From NCBI GenBank assembly GCA_043782425.1, contig JAYWAM010000010.1, positions 1 through 7,704 on the forward strand: a stretch of 7,704 nt of DNA, read 5' to 3'. The translations under genes were made by a program, and so were the position numbers. The first letter of the stretch is position 1; each line of letters begins with the position of its first letter. The stretch comes from JAYWAM01 sp043782425 (GTDB lineage: Bacteria > Pseudomonadota > Gammaproteobacteria > Burkholderiales > Usitatibacteraceae). Of the stretch, positions 1 to 5,818 are shown one piece after another. The notes beneath the pieces were generated by a model. That model saw only the letters and a program-made list of their open reading frames with translations, did not search any database and had not been told where the DNA came from.

Positions 1-100
1 GACTCAAGCTGGGAGCCGGATGGTGTAACGCTCCAAGTCCGGTTCTGCGAGGGCGGCAAGCCTACCAGATCATCGGGAGGCTCGCGGCTACTCTCCCAAC
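1..100 (+). mobile_element. 3' end of a group II intron (domains V and VI), partial
   Basis: Seen: bases 13-45 match the group II intron domain V pattern, with basal strands GAGCCGGA (13-20) and TCCGGTTC (38-45) pairing over 8 bp with one G-U, and the catalytic-triad bases AGC at 14-16. The next segment can form domain VI: GAGGGC (49-54) faces a CGGCTACTC segment (86-93), leaving A90 as the likely bulged branch-point adenosine. The element must end a few bases after A90, about 94-100, which is exactly where the neighbouring ATPase gene loses its family sequence. The intron body and any maturase gene lie outside the window to the left. Known: domains V and VI form the catalytic core and the branch point in these self-splicing retroelements. 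The apical part of domain V is not fully canonical, so the copy may be divergent or decayed. The exact 3' boundary is uncertain by several bases. Confidence 0.72.
13..45 (+). ncRNA. Group II intron domain V hairpin
   Basis: An 8-bp basal stem (13-20 with 38-45), then a two-base A-A bulge near 35-36 and a short apical stem formed by GG (22-23) and CC (33-34). The AGC triad sits in the expected place two bases into the 5' strand. The basal stem and triad are the most conserved signature of this RNA family. The apical stem and tetraloop are weaker than usual: no clean GNRA loop closes with a normal base pair. That could be natural divergence or decay. Confidence 0.65.
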
Positions 101-574
101 AGGCTCATCGAGTATCAGTAATTCCGGGTCATGCGCCAGCGCGCGGATGATGGCCAGGCGCTGTTTTTCGCCGCCCGACAGTTTGCCTATCATCAAATGC
201 ACGGGAATTGACCAACGTTCTAGCAAGGCGCTCACCTTGGCATCGTTCCAACGCACGTAAAACGCCTTGAAGAACGCCAGCATCTGTGGCGGCGTCAGCC
301 ACTCGAACAAGTCGGTCTGCTGCGGCACATAGCCGATGCGCGCGCGGCTGGTCTCGCTCAAAGCGCGAGGCGATTCGCCGTACAGTTCGATCTGTCCACG
401 ATCAATTTCGCGCAATCCCAGGGCGCATTCCAGCAAGGTGGTTTTGCCCGCACCATTGCGACCCAACAGCCCCAGCACCTGTCCGCCCGATACAGAAAAA
501 TCCAGGCCATCCAAGGCGTATTTGCCGGGGAAATGCTTGTACACAGATTGCATCTGTAGCAGCGGCGCATTCAT
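98..574 (-). pseudogene. ABC transporter ATP-binding protein, truncated by intron insertion
   Basis: This is the ATPase subunit of an ABC transporter, of the class paired with YtrA-type GntR regulators. The start at 574 has AAAGGA about 5 nt upstream and overlaps the stop of the GntR gene as ATGA, which suggests translational coupling. Walker A GRNGAGKT is at residues 38-45, the Q-loop near 85-86, the ABC signature LSGGEKQRL at 132-140, and Walker B LLILDE at 152-157. Family sequence ends at about residue 159 (DEPV). The next 11 codons come from the antisense of the group II intron, ending at a TAG at 62-64. The D-loop and H-loop histidine, needed for ATP hydrolysis and dimerisation, are missing, so the product should be inactive. 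The intron lies antisense to this gene, so it could not be spliced from its mRNA. The rest of the gene and a permease may lie beyond the intron, outside the window. Confidence 0.85.
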
Positions 575-981
575 TTTTTTCCTTTAAGCAATTTTTCAAA
601 CAAGTTCAGCGCGGTGTTGGAATCGATTTCGAGCTGCGCCGCCTCGGCCGCAGCACGCTCAAGCGTGGGGCGTAGCAGGTCAATACGCAGCGCCTTGGTG
701 TGGGCGCGGGTATGCTGCGACGCCACCGCCATCCCCACGCCGCGGCGGCGTTCAAGCACGCCACTTGTTTCCAACAGGCTATAGGCCTTTGATACCGTCA
801 TGGGATTGACCGCCAGCGCTTGCGCCACCTCGCGCACCGAGGGCAGTTCATCGCCTGCCGCCAACTGTCCGCCCGCCACCAGGCGACGTACCTGATCGAC
901 AAGCTGCCTGTAGATCGGCTCGGATGAACCGGTGGACACGCTGAACAAAAGCGTGGCGGGAGAGGGGATTTTTGAGGTCAT
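571..981 (-). CDS. GntR-family transcriptional regulator, YtrA subfamily
   Basis: A small GntR repressor of 136 aa. The N-terminal winged helix-turn-helix occupies about residues 22-85 and includes EPIYRQLVDQVRRLV, the LPSVREVAQAL segment and VNPMTVSKAYSLLE, the expected recognition helix. A short helical C-terminal tail (about 95-136) takes the place of the large effector domain of other GntR classes. This matches the YtrA subfamily, whose members usually sit beside ABC transporter genes, as here. I chose the ATG at 981 because the protein similarity starts soon after it; an ATG at 1017 lies inside the operator palindrome. The leader would be only about 18 nt and has no clear Shine-Dalgarno sequence. 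It overlaps the ATPase gene by 4 nt. The effector is unknown. It is probably an autorepressor through the palindrome at 991-1022. With the transporter gene broken, its remaining role is unclear. Confidence 0.9.
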   Translation of the reverse strand: MTSKIPSPATLLFSVSTGSSEPIYRQLVDQVRRLVAGGQLAAGDELPSVREVAQALAVNPMTVSKAYSLLETSGVLERRRGVGMAVASQHTRAHTKALRIDLLRPTLERAAAEAAQLEIDSNTALNLFEKLLKGKK

Positions 982-990
982 GTCATCGTG

Positions 991-1022
991 TCTATGTGTA
1001 TTAGTACAATAATACACATAGA
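991..1022. promoter_or_regulatory. Predicted GntR/YtrA operator, perfect 13-bp inverted repeat
   Basis: TCTATGTGTATTA (991-1003) and TAATACACATAGA (1010-1022) are exact reverse complements separated by 6 bases (GTACAA). The site lies 10 bp ahead of the GntR start codon and covers a predicted -10 element. YtrA-type regulators bind long palindromes of this kind upstream of their own operon, so negative autoregulation is the natural inference. Confidence 0.85.
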
Positions 1023-1034
1023 AACAATAGGCAA
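1006..1034 (-). promoter_or_regulatory. Predicted sigma-70 promoter of the gntR-ABC operon
   Basis: On the minus strand, TTGCCT (1029-1034) could be the -35 and TATTGT (1006-1011) the -10, with a 17-bp spacer. Each hexamer matches the consensus at four of six positions. The -10 falls within the operator, so repressor binding would block RNA polymerase. Transcription would start near 999. Confidence 0.45.
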
Positions 1035-1056
1035 GGACTATTTTTTCGAACCGGAA

Positions 1057-1782
1057 TTACTTATGACAATCTCCAGAGCGAGCATCCTCGATGTCACAGA
1101 CTTGATCAAAGATGATCGTAGAGAGGTGGGCACAAGCAGACTTCACCGTATTCCAGTCGTGCCACTGCGCGGCTAGGTTCTTGTATTCTGACAAACCAGG
1201 CGAAACATCGTCGAGATCGTAGGGAAGTGCATTCGCAAGCTGCACTTGCAATTGTTGCAGCGGCGACTCTCCGCTGCCCTGCTGATACAGCTTGTCGAAG
1301 GATTGCAAGGCCTGCGCTACTTGTGCATCGCCCATGTGGTCGGCAAGCGCCACGAAATCGAGGTAGTCTCGCGTGGCGTTGCGCGTGAGGATGAGCACGC
1401 CCTTAATGCGCAGAATTTCGCCTTCAGTCGGCACTGTCAGACGCTCACCGTGGTATTCAAGAACCATGGTCTCCAAAGGCTCTTCACGGATCAATTGCCG
1501 CACCCCGGTTTCAATGCCATCCAGGCTTCCAAGAATCTGCACCGGACGTTGCACGCGGGCGGTTTTCCAGCCTGCCACCGCTTCGAGTTCGGCAAGCACT
1601 TGATCGAAGCGCGAGCGCAGATCGGTCAGCACATGGTCGGCGTCGCGCGAGAAACGATGTTCTGCGTGGATAGCCGATGCCGTCCCGCCAACCAGCACCG
1701 CATCGGGCAGAATCCGTTGCAGGCGAGCTGCGGACGATAGAACAAGTTCCCAATCAGGAAGCGCTACCGTGTTCTTCGGCAT
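1057..1782 (-). CDS. AbiEii-like nucleotidyltransferase, putative toxin
   Basis: A 241-aa predicted nucleotidyltransferase. VLVGGTASAIHAEHRFSRDAD (residues 29-49) carries the GG motif (32-33) and the two metal-binding aspartates D47 and D49 of the NTase fold. Further on, LRIKGVLILTR (124-134) and RDYLDFVALAD (138-148) match the conserved lysine and RD..D block of the AbiEii/DUF1814-type group. Relatives act as toxins in type IV toxin-antitoxin or phage-exclusion modules; MenT-type members add nucleotides to tRNA 3' ends. I chose the ATG at 1782. The reading frame stays open upstream to a GTG at 1917, but that part is only the out-of-frame shadow of the partner gene. The gene overlaps the upstream small gene by 29 nt, so they are probably co-transcribed and translationally coupled. 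The RBS is weak (a GGA about 8 nt upstream). The substrate, and whether it is toxic, cannot be read from the sequence. A non-toxin NTase role is possible. Confidence 0.75.
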   Translation of the reverse strand: MPKNTVALPDWELVLSSAARLQRILPDAVLVGGTASAIHAEHRFSRDADHVLTDLRSRFDQVLAELEAVAGWKTARVQRPVQILGSLDGIETGVRQLIREEPLETMVLEYHGERLTVPTEGEILRIKGVLILTRNATRDYLDFVALADHMGDAQVAQALQSFDKLYQQGSGESPLQQLQVQLANALPYDLDDVSPGLSEYKNLAAQWHDWNTVKSACAHLSTIIFDQVCDIEDARSGDCHK

Positions 1783-1981
1783 AGTGCATCCAGAAGTGAT
1801 AACGCTGCGCGTAGGGATCGGAGATGCGAGGGCGGCAGATGTGCTGTACTTTTTCCAGTAACGACTGATCGTGAAGCACCGCGCGGCGCAAGGCGGCCCA
1901 ATCCTGCCAACGACCACGCGAGATCACATCGTCGATGGCGGCAAGGGTGTAGCGCTGATGGTTGAGGTGACGATGTAGCAT
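1754..1981 (-). CDS. Small protein of unknown function, partner of the nucleotidyltransferase
   Basis: A 75-aa protein of a family I cannot name. It is charged and rich in aromatic residues, with no signal peptide or membrane segment. Likely helices include TLAAIDDVISRGRWQDWAAL and the following LRRAVLHDQSLLEKVQHIC. The C-terminus holds a distinctive DPYAQRYHFWMHYAEEHG segment. The ATG at 1981 is preferred because AGAG lies 9 nt upstream; a TTG at 1990 would add three residues but has no spacing for that RBS. Its 3' end overlaps the nucleotidyltransferase start by 29 nt. A small gene first and an NTase toxin-like gene second is a common toxin-antitoxin layout, so an antitoxin role is inferred from position only. 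It lacks a recognisable DNA-binding motif. Confidence 0.7.
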   Translation of the reverse strand: MLHRHLNHQRYTLAAIDDVISRGRWQDWAALRRAVLHDQSLLEKVQHICRPRISDPYAQRYHFWMHYAEEHGSAS

Positions 1982-2002
1982 GGCGAGCAACTCTGCTATA
2001 CG

Positions 2003-2008
2003 ATTATA
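2003..2008 (-). promoter_or_regulatory. Predicted -10 element for the small gene-nucleotidyltransferase pair
   Basis: The minus strand reads TATAAT here, a perfect -10 consensus, 22 bp before the ATG at 1981. No good -35 lies 16-18 bp upstream. The rest of the gap 1982-2149 shows no clear intrinsic terminator for putA, so read-through from putA into this pair is possible. Confidence 0.4.
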
Positions 2009-2149
2009 GATAGGTGGATCATATCCAGCGTATCACTCTCTTGCAACACACTTTTGTGATTTCGCATGTTGCGACACGATGCGGCTGCTACTACTTTCCA
2101 AAAACATTTCCCTGCCAGCGTTCTCAGCGTACTCTGTCTTCCGGGTTTC

Positions 2150-5100
2150 CTATTCCGAACTCGCAATCAAGCTCGCATTGCCGCCTGCTGCTGCGGTATT
2201 CACCGTGAAGGTGCGTTCACTGGCGAAGCGCATTAAATAATGCGGGCCGCCGGCTTTGGGGCCGGTTCCAGACAGGCCTTCGCCGCCGAAAGGCTGCACG
2301 CCCACCACCGCGCCGATCTGGTTGCGGTTGACGTACACATTGCCGACCCTGGCGCGCGCGCGAATGGCTTGTATGGTTTCTTCGATGCGGCTGTGTATAC
2401 CTAGCGTCAGCCCGTAGCCGCTGGCGTTGATGGCGTCAACCATGTCCATCAGTTTGTCGCCGTCGAATTGCACGATGTGCAGGATCGGGCCGAACACTTC
2501 GCTGGTGAGAATATCGAGGCGCGGAATTTCAAATGCACAGGGGGCGAAAAAATGTCCGGCGGGAATGTCGTGCGGCAGGCGCACTTGTGCAACGCTGGTG
2601 AAGTCGCGCGCCATGCGTTCGCGATGGGCTTGGAGCATGGCAAGCGCTTCGGCGTCGATCACCGGGCCTATATCGGTTTTCAGTTGCGCCGGATCGCCTA
2701 CGCGCAGTTCGTGCATCGCCCCCTTGAGCAGCTTGAGCACGCGCGGCGCAATATCGCGCTGCACGCACAAAATGCGCAAGGCGGAGCAACGCTGCCCCGC
2801 GCTGTTGAAAGCGGACGCAATCACATCAACGACGAGTTGTTCAGGCAGAGCAGATGAATCGGCGATCATGGCGTTCAAGCCGCCGGTTTCGGCGATGAAA
2901 GGCAGCAGCGCACCAGGGCGCGCCGCCAGTGTGCGATTGATGGCTTGCGCCGTCGCCGTGCCGCCGGTGAACACCACGCCGCTCACGCGCGCATCGGCGA
3001 CCAGCATGGCGCCTAGCGTTTCACCACGGCCCGGTAGCAGTGCGAGCGCTGCGTGCGGCATACCGGCCTCGTGCAACAGGCGCACGGCGGCGGCGGCGAT
3101 CAGCGGCGTCTGCTCGGCGGGTTTTGCGACGACGGCATTTCCGGCGGCAAACGCCGCGGCGATCTGGCCGGTAAATATTGCCAGCGGAAAATTCCACGGC
3201 GAAATGCATGCGAATACGCCGCGCGCGTGCAGGCTGAGCTGGTTGCTTTCACCGGTCGGCCCCGGCAGGTCCTGTGGCGCGCAAAAATGGCGGCGCGCAA
3301 GCATAGCGTAGTAGCGGCAAAAATCTGCCGCCTCGCGCACTTCGCCTAGCGCGTCGGGCAGCGTCTTGCCGGCTTCGCGCACCAGCAGCGCCATCAGTTT
3401 GGCGCGCTCTTTTTCCAGCAAGTCGGCGGCCCGGTCGAGAATGGCGGCGCGCTCCGGCGCCGCCACGCCGGGCCATTTGCAGGCCAGATCAAGGGCGAGA
3501 TTGAGAGTGGCAGTGTCGGCCTGCTCCACTACGCCGATTTTAATGCCGCGCGCAGGATCGATTATCTCAAGCGGCACGCCGCGCCTGGCCTCACCGCCCA
3601 CGATGGCGTTGGAACGAAAATCGCTGCGCGCCAATTCGCGTTGCATGTCTTTATACAGTTGCTCGACAGCGGGCGCCTCGCTGAAACTGAATCCCGAGGA
3701 ATTGACACGCTCCACTCCGTAAAGGTTTTTTGGCAGCGGAATTTTTTGATTGGCTTTGTCGGCCAGCATTTCTACTGCGGCAACAGGGTCGGCGATCACC
3801 GTCTCCAAGGCGACATTGGGATCGGCAATGCGGTTCACAAACGAGCTGTTGGCGCCATTTTCCAGCAGGCGGCGCACCAGGTAGGGCAGCAGATCTTCGT
3901 GGCTACCCACCGGCGCATATACGCGGCACGCCGCCGCATGCTGGGCAATCACGGCGTCGTACAACGCTACTCCCATGCCGTGCAGACGCTGAAACTCGAA
4001 GTCAGTGCGCAGGCCGTCGGCATTGCGGGCGCGCTCGATGATGGTGGAAATGCTGTGCGCGTTGTGCGTGGCGAACTGGCAATAGAACACCTGCGGTGCC
4101 GCTAGCAATTTCGCTACGCACGCGAGGTAGGCGACATCGGTGTTGTTCTTGCGCGTGAATACCGGGTAGCCGGATAGTCCCTGCGTCTGCGCGCGTTTGA
4201 TTTCGGTGTCCCAATAAGCGCCCTTTACCAGCCGCAGCATGATGCGTTTGTTTTTATGTGTCGGGCGCTGCGCCAGTGAGGCCAACCAATCTATGACGTA
4301 AAAAGCGCGCTTTTGATACGCCTGTAACGCCAGCCCGAAACCTTCCCAATCTTGCAACGCGGGCGAGCTATACACCGCAGCGAAAATCTCCAGCAAAATT
4401 TCCATGCGCTCGCTCTCCTCGGCATCGAGCGTGAGACCGACGCCGCCATGCATCGCCTGTTCGGCAAGGCGCTGCACCTTGGGCAGCAACTCGGCCATCA
4501 CGCGCTCGCGCTGCGCATATTCGTAGCGCGCATGCAGTGCGGAAAGTTTGATGGAAATTCCCGGCGCTTCGAACACCGACTGTCCCGCTTTCACTGCCAG
4601 GGAAATGGCGGCGATGGCGTCCTGATAAGCCTGGAAGTAACGCTCGGCATCTTCTGCGGTAATAGCCGATTCGCCCAGCATGTCGAATGAATGGCGATAC
4701 TTCGAGTTATCGCTGTCCTGCGTGCGCTGGAGAGCATCGTGGATGTTGCGCCCCATTACAAACTGCTCGGCCATCAGCTTCATACCTTGGCGCAACGCCA
4801 TGCGCACCAGCGGTTCTCCGGCACGCGCGGCGAGACGAGCAAGCCAGCCGCCCACGTCGCTCACGCCATCGGGCGCGACGCTGACCAATCCGCCGGTGAG
4901 CATCATGCCCCAGGTTCCGGCGTTGACTAACAGCGAATCGCTTTGCCCAAGATGCTTGGACCAATCGCCCTGCGAGAATTTGTCTTTGATGAGTTTATCG
5001 GCGGTGGCGGCGTCAGGAATGCGCAGCAGCGCTTCGGCCACGCACATGAGCAACACGCCTTCCTGCGAAGACAGATCGTATTCACGCAGGAAAGACTGCA

Positions 5101-5272
5101 TGCCGCCATCTTGCTTGTGCTGCTGACGCACCGCTTGCACCAGCCTGCGCGCCTCAGCGCTGACACGCGCATCAGCGTCAGGGGCAAGCCTGGCGGCGGG
5201 GATCAGGCTGGCGAGCGTTGTATTTTCGTCGACAAGAAAGGCGGCGCGCAGGGCGCTGAAGGAAGGGGGCAT
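2150..5272 (-). CDS. putA: Bifunctional proline dehydrogenase / L-glutamate-gamma-semialdehyde dehydrogenase PutA
   Basis: A 1040-aa enzyme that oxidises proline to P5C (FAD-dependent, electrons to quinone) and then P5C/glutamate semialdehyde to glutamate (NAD-dependent). The proline dehydrogenase barrel shows RHSFDMLGESA (193-203), ISIKLSALHARYE (239-251, K242), TLDAEESERM (281-290, D283), MLRLVKGAYWD (345-355) and YAPVGSHEDLLPYLVRRLLENG (from 452), where Y452, R467 and R468 correspond to the E. coli substrate-site residues Y540, R555 and R556. The aldehyde dehydrogenase half shows SPWNFP (691-696), K717, the ETGG general base E795, the catalytic C829 in GQRCSALR, and EVFGP at 925-929. The C-terminal GVQPFGGEGLSGTGPKAGGP (991-1010) is complete. 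The length fits short type A PutA proteins: there is no N-terminal ribbon-helix-helix domain, so unlike E. coli PutA it should not repress its own gene. The ATG at 5272 follows an in-frame stop and sits inside a hairpin with no clear RBS. It lies 55 nt after trxA. It looks intact. Confidence 0.96.
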   Translation of the reverse strand: MPPSFSALRAAFLVDENTTLASLIPAARLAPDADARVSAEARRLVQAVRQQHKQDGGMQSFLREYDLSSQEGVLLMCVAEALLRIPDAATADKLIKDKFSQGDWSKHLGQSDSLLVNAGTWGMMLTGGLVSVAPDGVSDVGGWLARLAARAGEPLVRMALRQGMKLMAEQFVMGRNIHDALQRTQDSDNSKYRHSFDMLGESAITAEDAERYFQAYQDAIAAISLAVKAGQSVFEAPGISIKLSALHARYEYAQRERVMAELLPKVQRLAEQAMHGGVGLTLDAEESERMEILLEIFAAVYSSPALQDWEGFGLALQAYQKRAFYVIDWLASLAQRPTHKNKRIMLRLVKGAYWDTEIKRAQTQGLSGYPVFTRKNNTDVAYLACVAKLLAAPQVFYCQFATHNAHSISTIIERARNADGLRTDFEFQRLHGMGVALYDAVIAQHAAACRVYAPVGSHEDLLPYLVRRLLENGANSSFVNRIADPNVALETVIADPVAAVEMLADKANQKIPLPKNLYGVERVNSSGFSFSEAPAVEQLYKDMQRELARSDFRSNAIVGGEARRGVPLEIIDPARGIKIGVVEQADTATLNLALDLACKWPGVAAPERAAILDRAADLLEKERAKLMALLVREAGKTLPDALGEVREAADFCRYYAMLARRHFCAPQDLPGPTGESNQLSLHARGVFACISPWNFPLAIFTGQIAAAFAAGNAVVAKPAEQTPLIAAAAVRLLHEAGMPHAALALLPGRGETLGAMLVADARVSGVVFTGGTATAQAINRTLAARPGALLPFIAETGGLNAMIADSSALPEQLVVDVIASAFNSAGQRCSALRILCVQRDIAPRVLKLLKGAMHELRVGDPAQLKTDIGPVIDAEALAMLQAHRERMARDFTSVAQVRLPHDIPAGHFFAPCAFEIPRLDILTSEVFGPILHIVQFDGDKLMDMVDAINASGYGLTLGIHSRIEETIQAIRARARVGNVYVNRNQIGAVVGVQPFGGEGLSGTGPKAGGPHYLMRFASERTFTVNTAAAGGNASLIASSE

Positions 5273-5314
5273 AGTAGATCACGGGGCAGGATGTGGCCCC
5301 GACTCTACTATGCC
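5268..5314 (-). promoter_or_regulatory. Two-part hairpin enclosing the putA start codon
   Basis: The outer arms 5268-5278 and 5304-5314 pair over 11 bp without mismatch. The inner arms 5282-5287 (CGGGGC) and 5296-5301 (GCCCCG) pair over 6 bp around an 8-base loop, with a small internal loop between the stems. The putA ATG (5270-5272) lies in the outer stem and the region that should hold its RBS is also in the structure. It fills most of the trxA-putA gap and has no T-tract on either strand, so it is not a standard terminator. It may control putA translation, or act as DNA as an operator for a proline-responsive regulator. Confidence 0.7.
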
Positions 5315-5327
5315 TAGCGAAGCGGAA

Positions 5328-5708
5328 TCAAGCGTTTGCGGCAGACGACTTGTCTTGCGAGGCCAATTCGGCATGCACTTTGGCCATGTCGATTTCCTGC
5401 GCCTTTTTCACCACCTCTTCAAGCCCTGACTTAGGCAGCGCGCCCGGCTGGGAAAAAACAATCACCTTTTCGCGGAACACCATGAGCGTGGGGATGGAGC
5501 GGATATTGAAGGCCGCGCCGATTTCCTGCTGCTCTTCGGTATTCACCTTGGCAAATACAACTCCGGGATTGGCCTCGGCAACCGCCTCGAAAGTGGGTGC
5601 AAACGAGCGGCAGGGAGCGCACCACGGCGCCCAGAAGTCGATGACCACCGTATCGTTACCGGTGACGATTTGTTCAAAATTTTGCTGCGTTAATTCAACT
5701 GTGGCCAT
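5328..5708 (-). CDS. trxA: Thioredoxin with WCAPC active site
   Basis: A 126-aa cytoplasmic thioredoxin that reduces protein disulphides. FWAPWCAPC (25-33) holds the redox cysteines C30 and C33, with buried D24 matching E. coli D26. The cis-proline is P73 in SIPT, and the later PGALPKSGLEEVV matches the conserved end of the fold. Two things differ from E. coli TrxA: alanine replaces glycine in the WCGPC motif, and the C-terminus extends about 15-20 residues in a lysine- and alanine-rich tail (from about 105). The start at 5708 has GGAG 6 nt upstream. It is the first gene of a possible trxA-putA transcript and is separated from the protease gene by a terminator. The alternative is a thioredoxin-like protein with a specialised partner rather than the main housekeeping thioredoxin. 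Confidence 0.93.
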   Translation of the reverse strand: MATVELTQQNFEQIVTGNDTVVIDFWAPWCAPCRSFAPTFEAVAEANPGVVFAKVNTEEQQEIGAAFNIRSIPTLMVFREKVIVFSQPGALPKSGLEEVVKKAQEIDMAKVHAELASQDKSSAANA

Positions 5709-5725
5709 GAGAAGCTCCGTGGGTT

Positions 5726-5756
5726 TTAATATTCAAGAGGTATGGGTGAGTCGCAA
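5726..5756 (-). promoter_or_regulatory. Possible trxA promoter
   Basis: On the minus strand, TTGCGA (5751-5756) and TATTAA (5726-5731) could form -35 and -10 elements, but the 19-bp spacer is long. It lies between the terminator at 5764-5795 and the trxA RBS, where a promoter is expected. Confidence 0.25.
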
Positions 5757-5763
5757 ATTAACA

Positions 5764-5795
5764 AGCCGACTGACGAGTCGGCTCAAGTTTTTTTT
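5764..5795 (+). terminator. Intrinsic terminator, probably bidirectional
   Basis: AGCCGACT (5764-5771) and AGTCGGCT (5776-5783) form a perfect 8-bp stem with a GACG loop. Eight Ts at 5788-5795 follow on the plus strand. On the minus strand the stem is followed by TTGTTAATTT, a weaker tail that could still end the protease transcript. The strong T-tract faces any plus-strand antisense transcription entering the protease gene. Confidence 0.8.
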
Positions 5796-5818
5796 GCACG
5801 CAAAGCGCAAATCTACAA

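Noticed and set aside
982..1017. Longer GntR protein from an ATG at 1017
   Set aside because: The start would lie inside the operator and downstream-overlap the predicted -10; the extra residues do not look like the family.
1783..1917. N-terminal extension of the nucleotidyltransferase to a GTG at 1917
   Set aside because: This part overlaps the small gene almost fully in another frame and has no NTase family sequence; motif spacing fits the ATG at 1782.
2043..2072. GCAACA / TGTTGC inverted repeat downstream of putA as a terminator
   Set aside because: Only 6 bp with an 8-base bulge and no T-tract on the minus strand.
2427..3311. Plus-strand 294-codon open frame inside putA
   Set aside because: It is antisense to well-supported PutA motifs, has a low-complexity Ser/Ala/Arg composition and no RBS; typical of GC-rich antisense frames.
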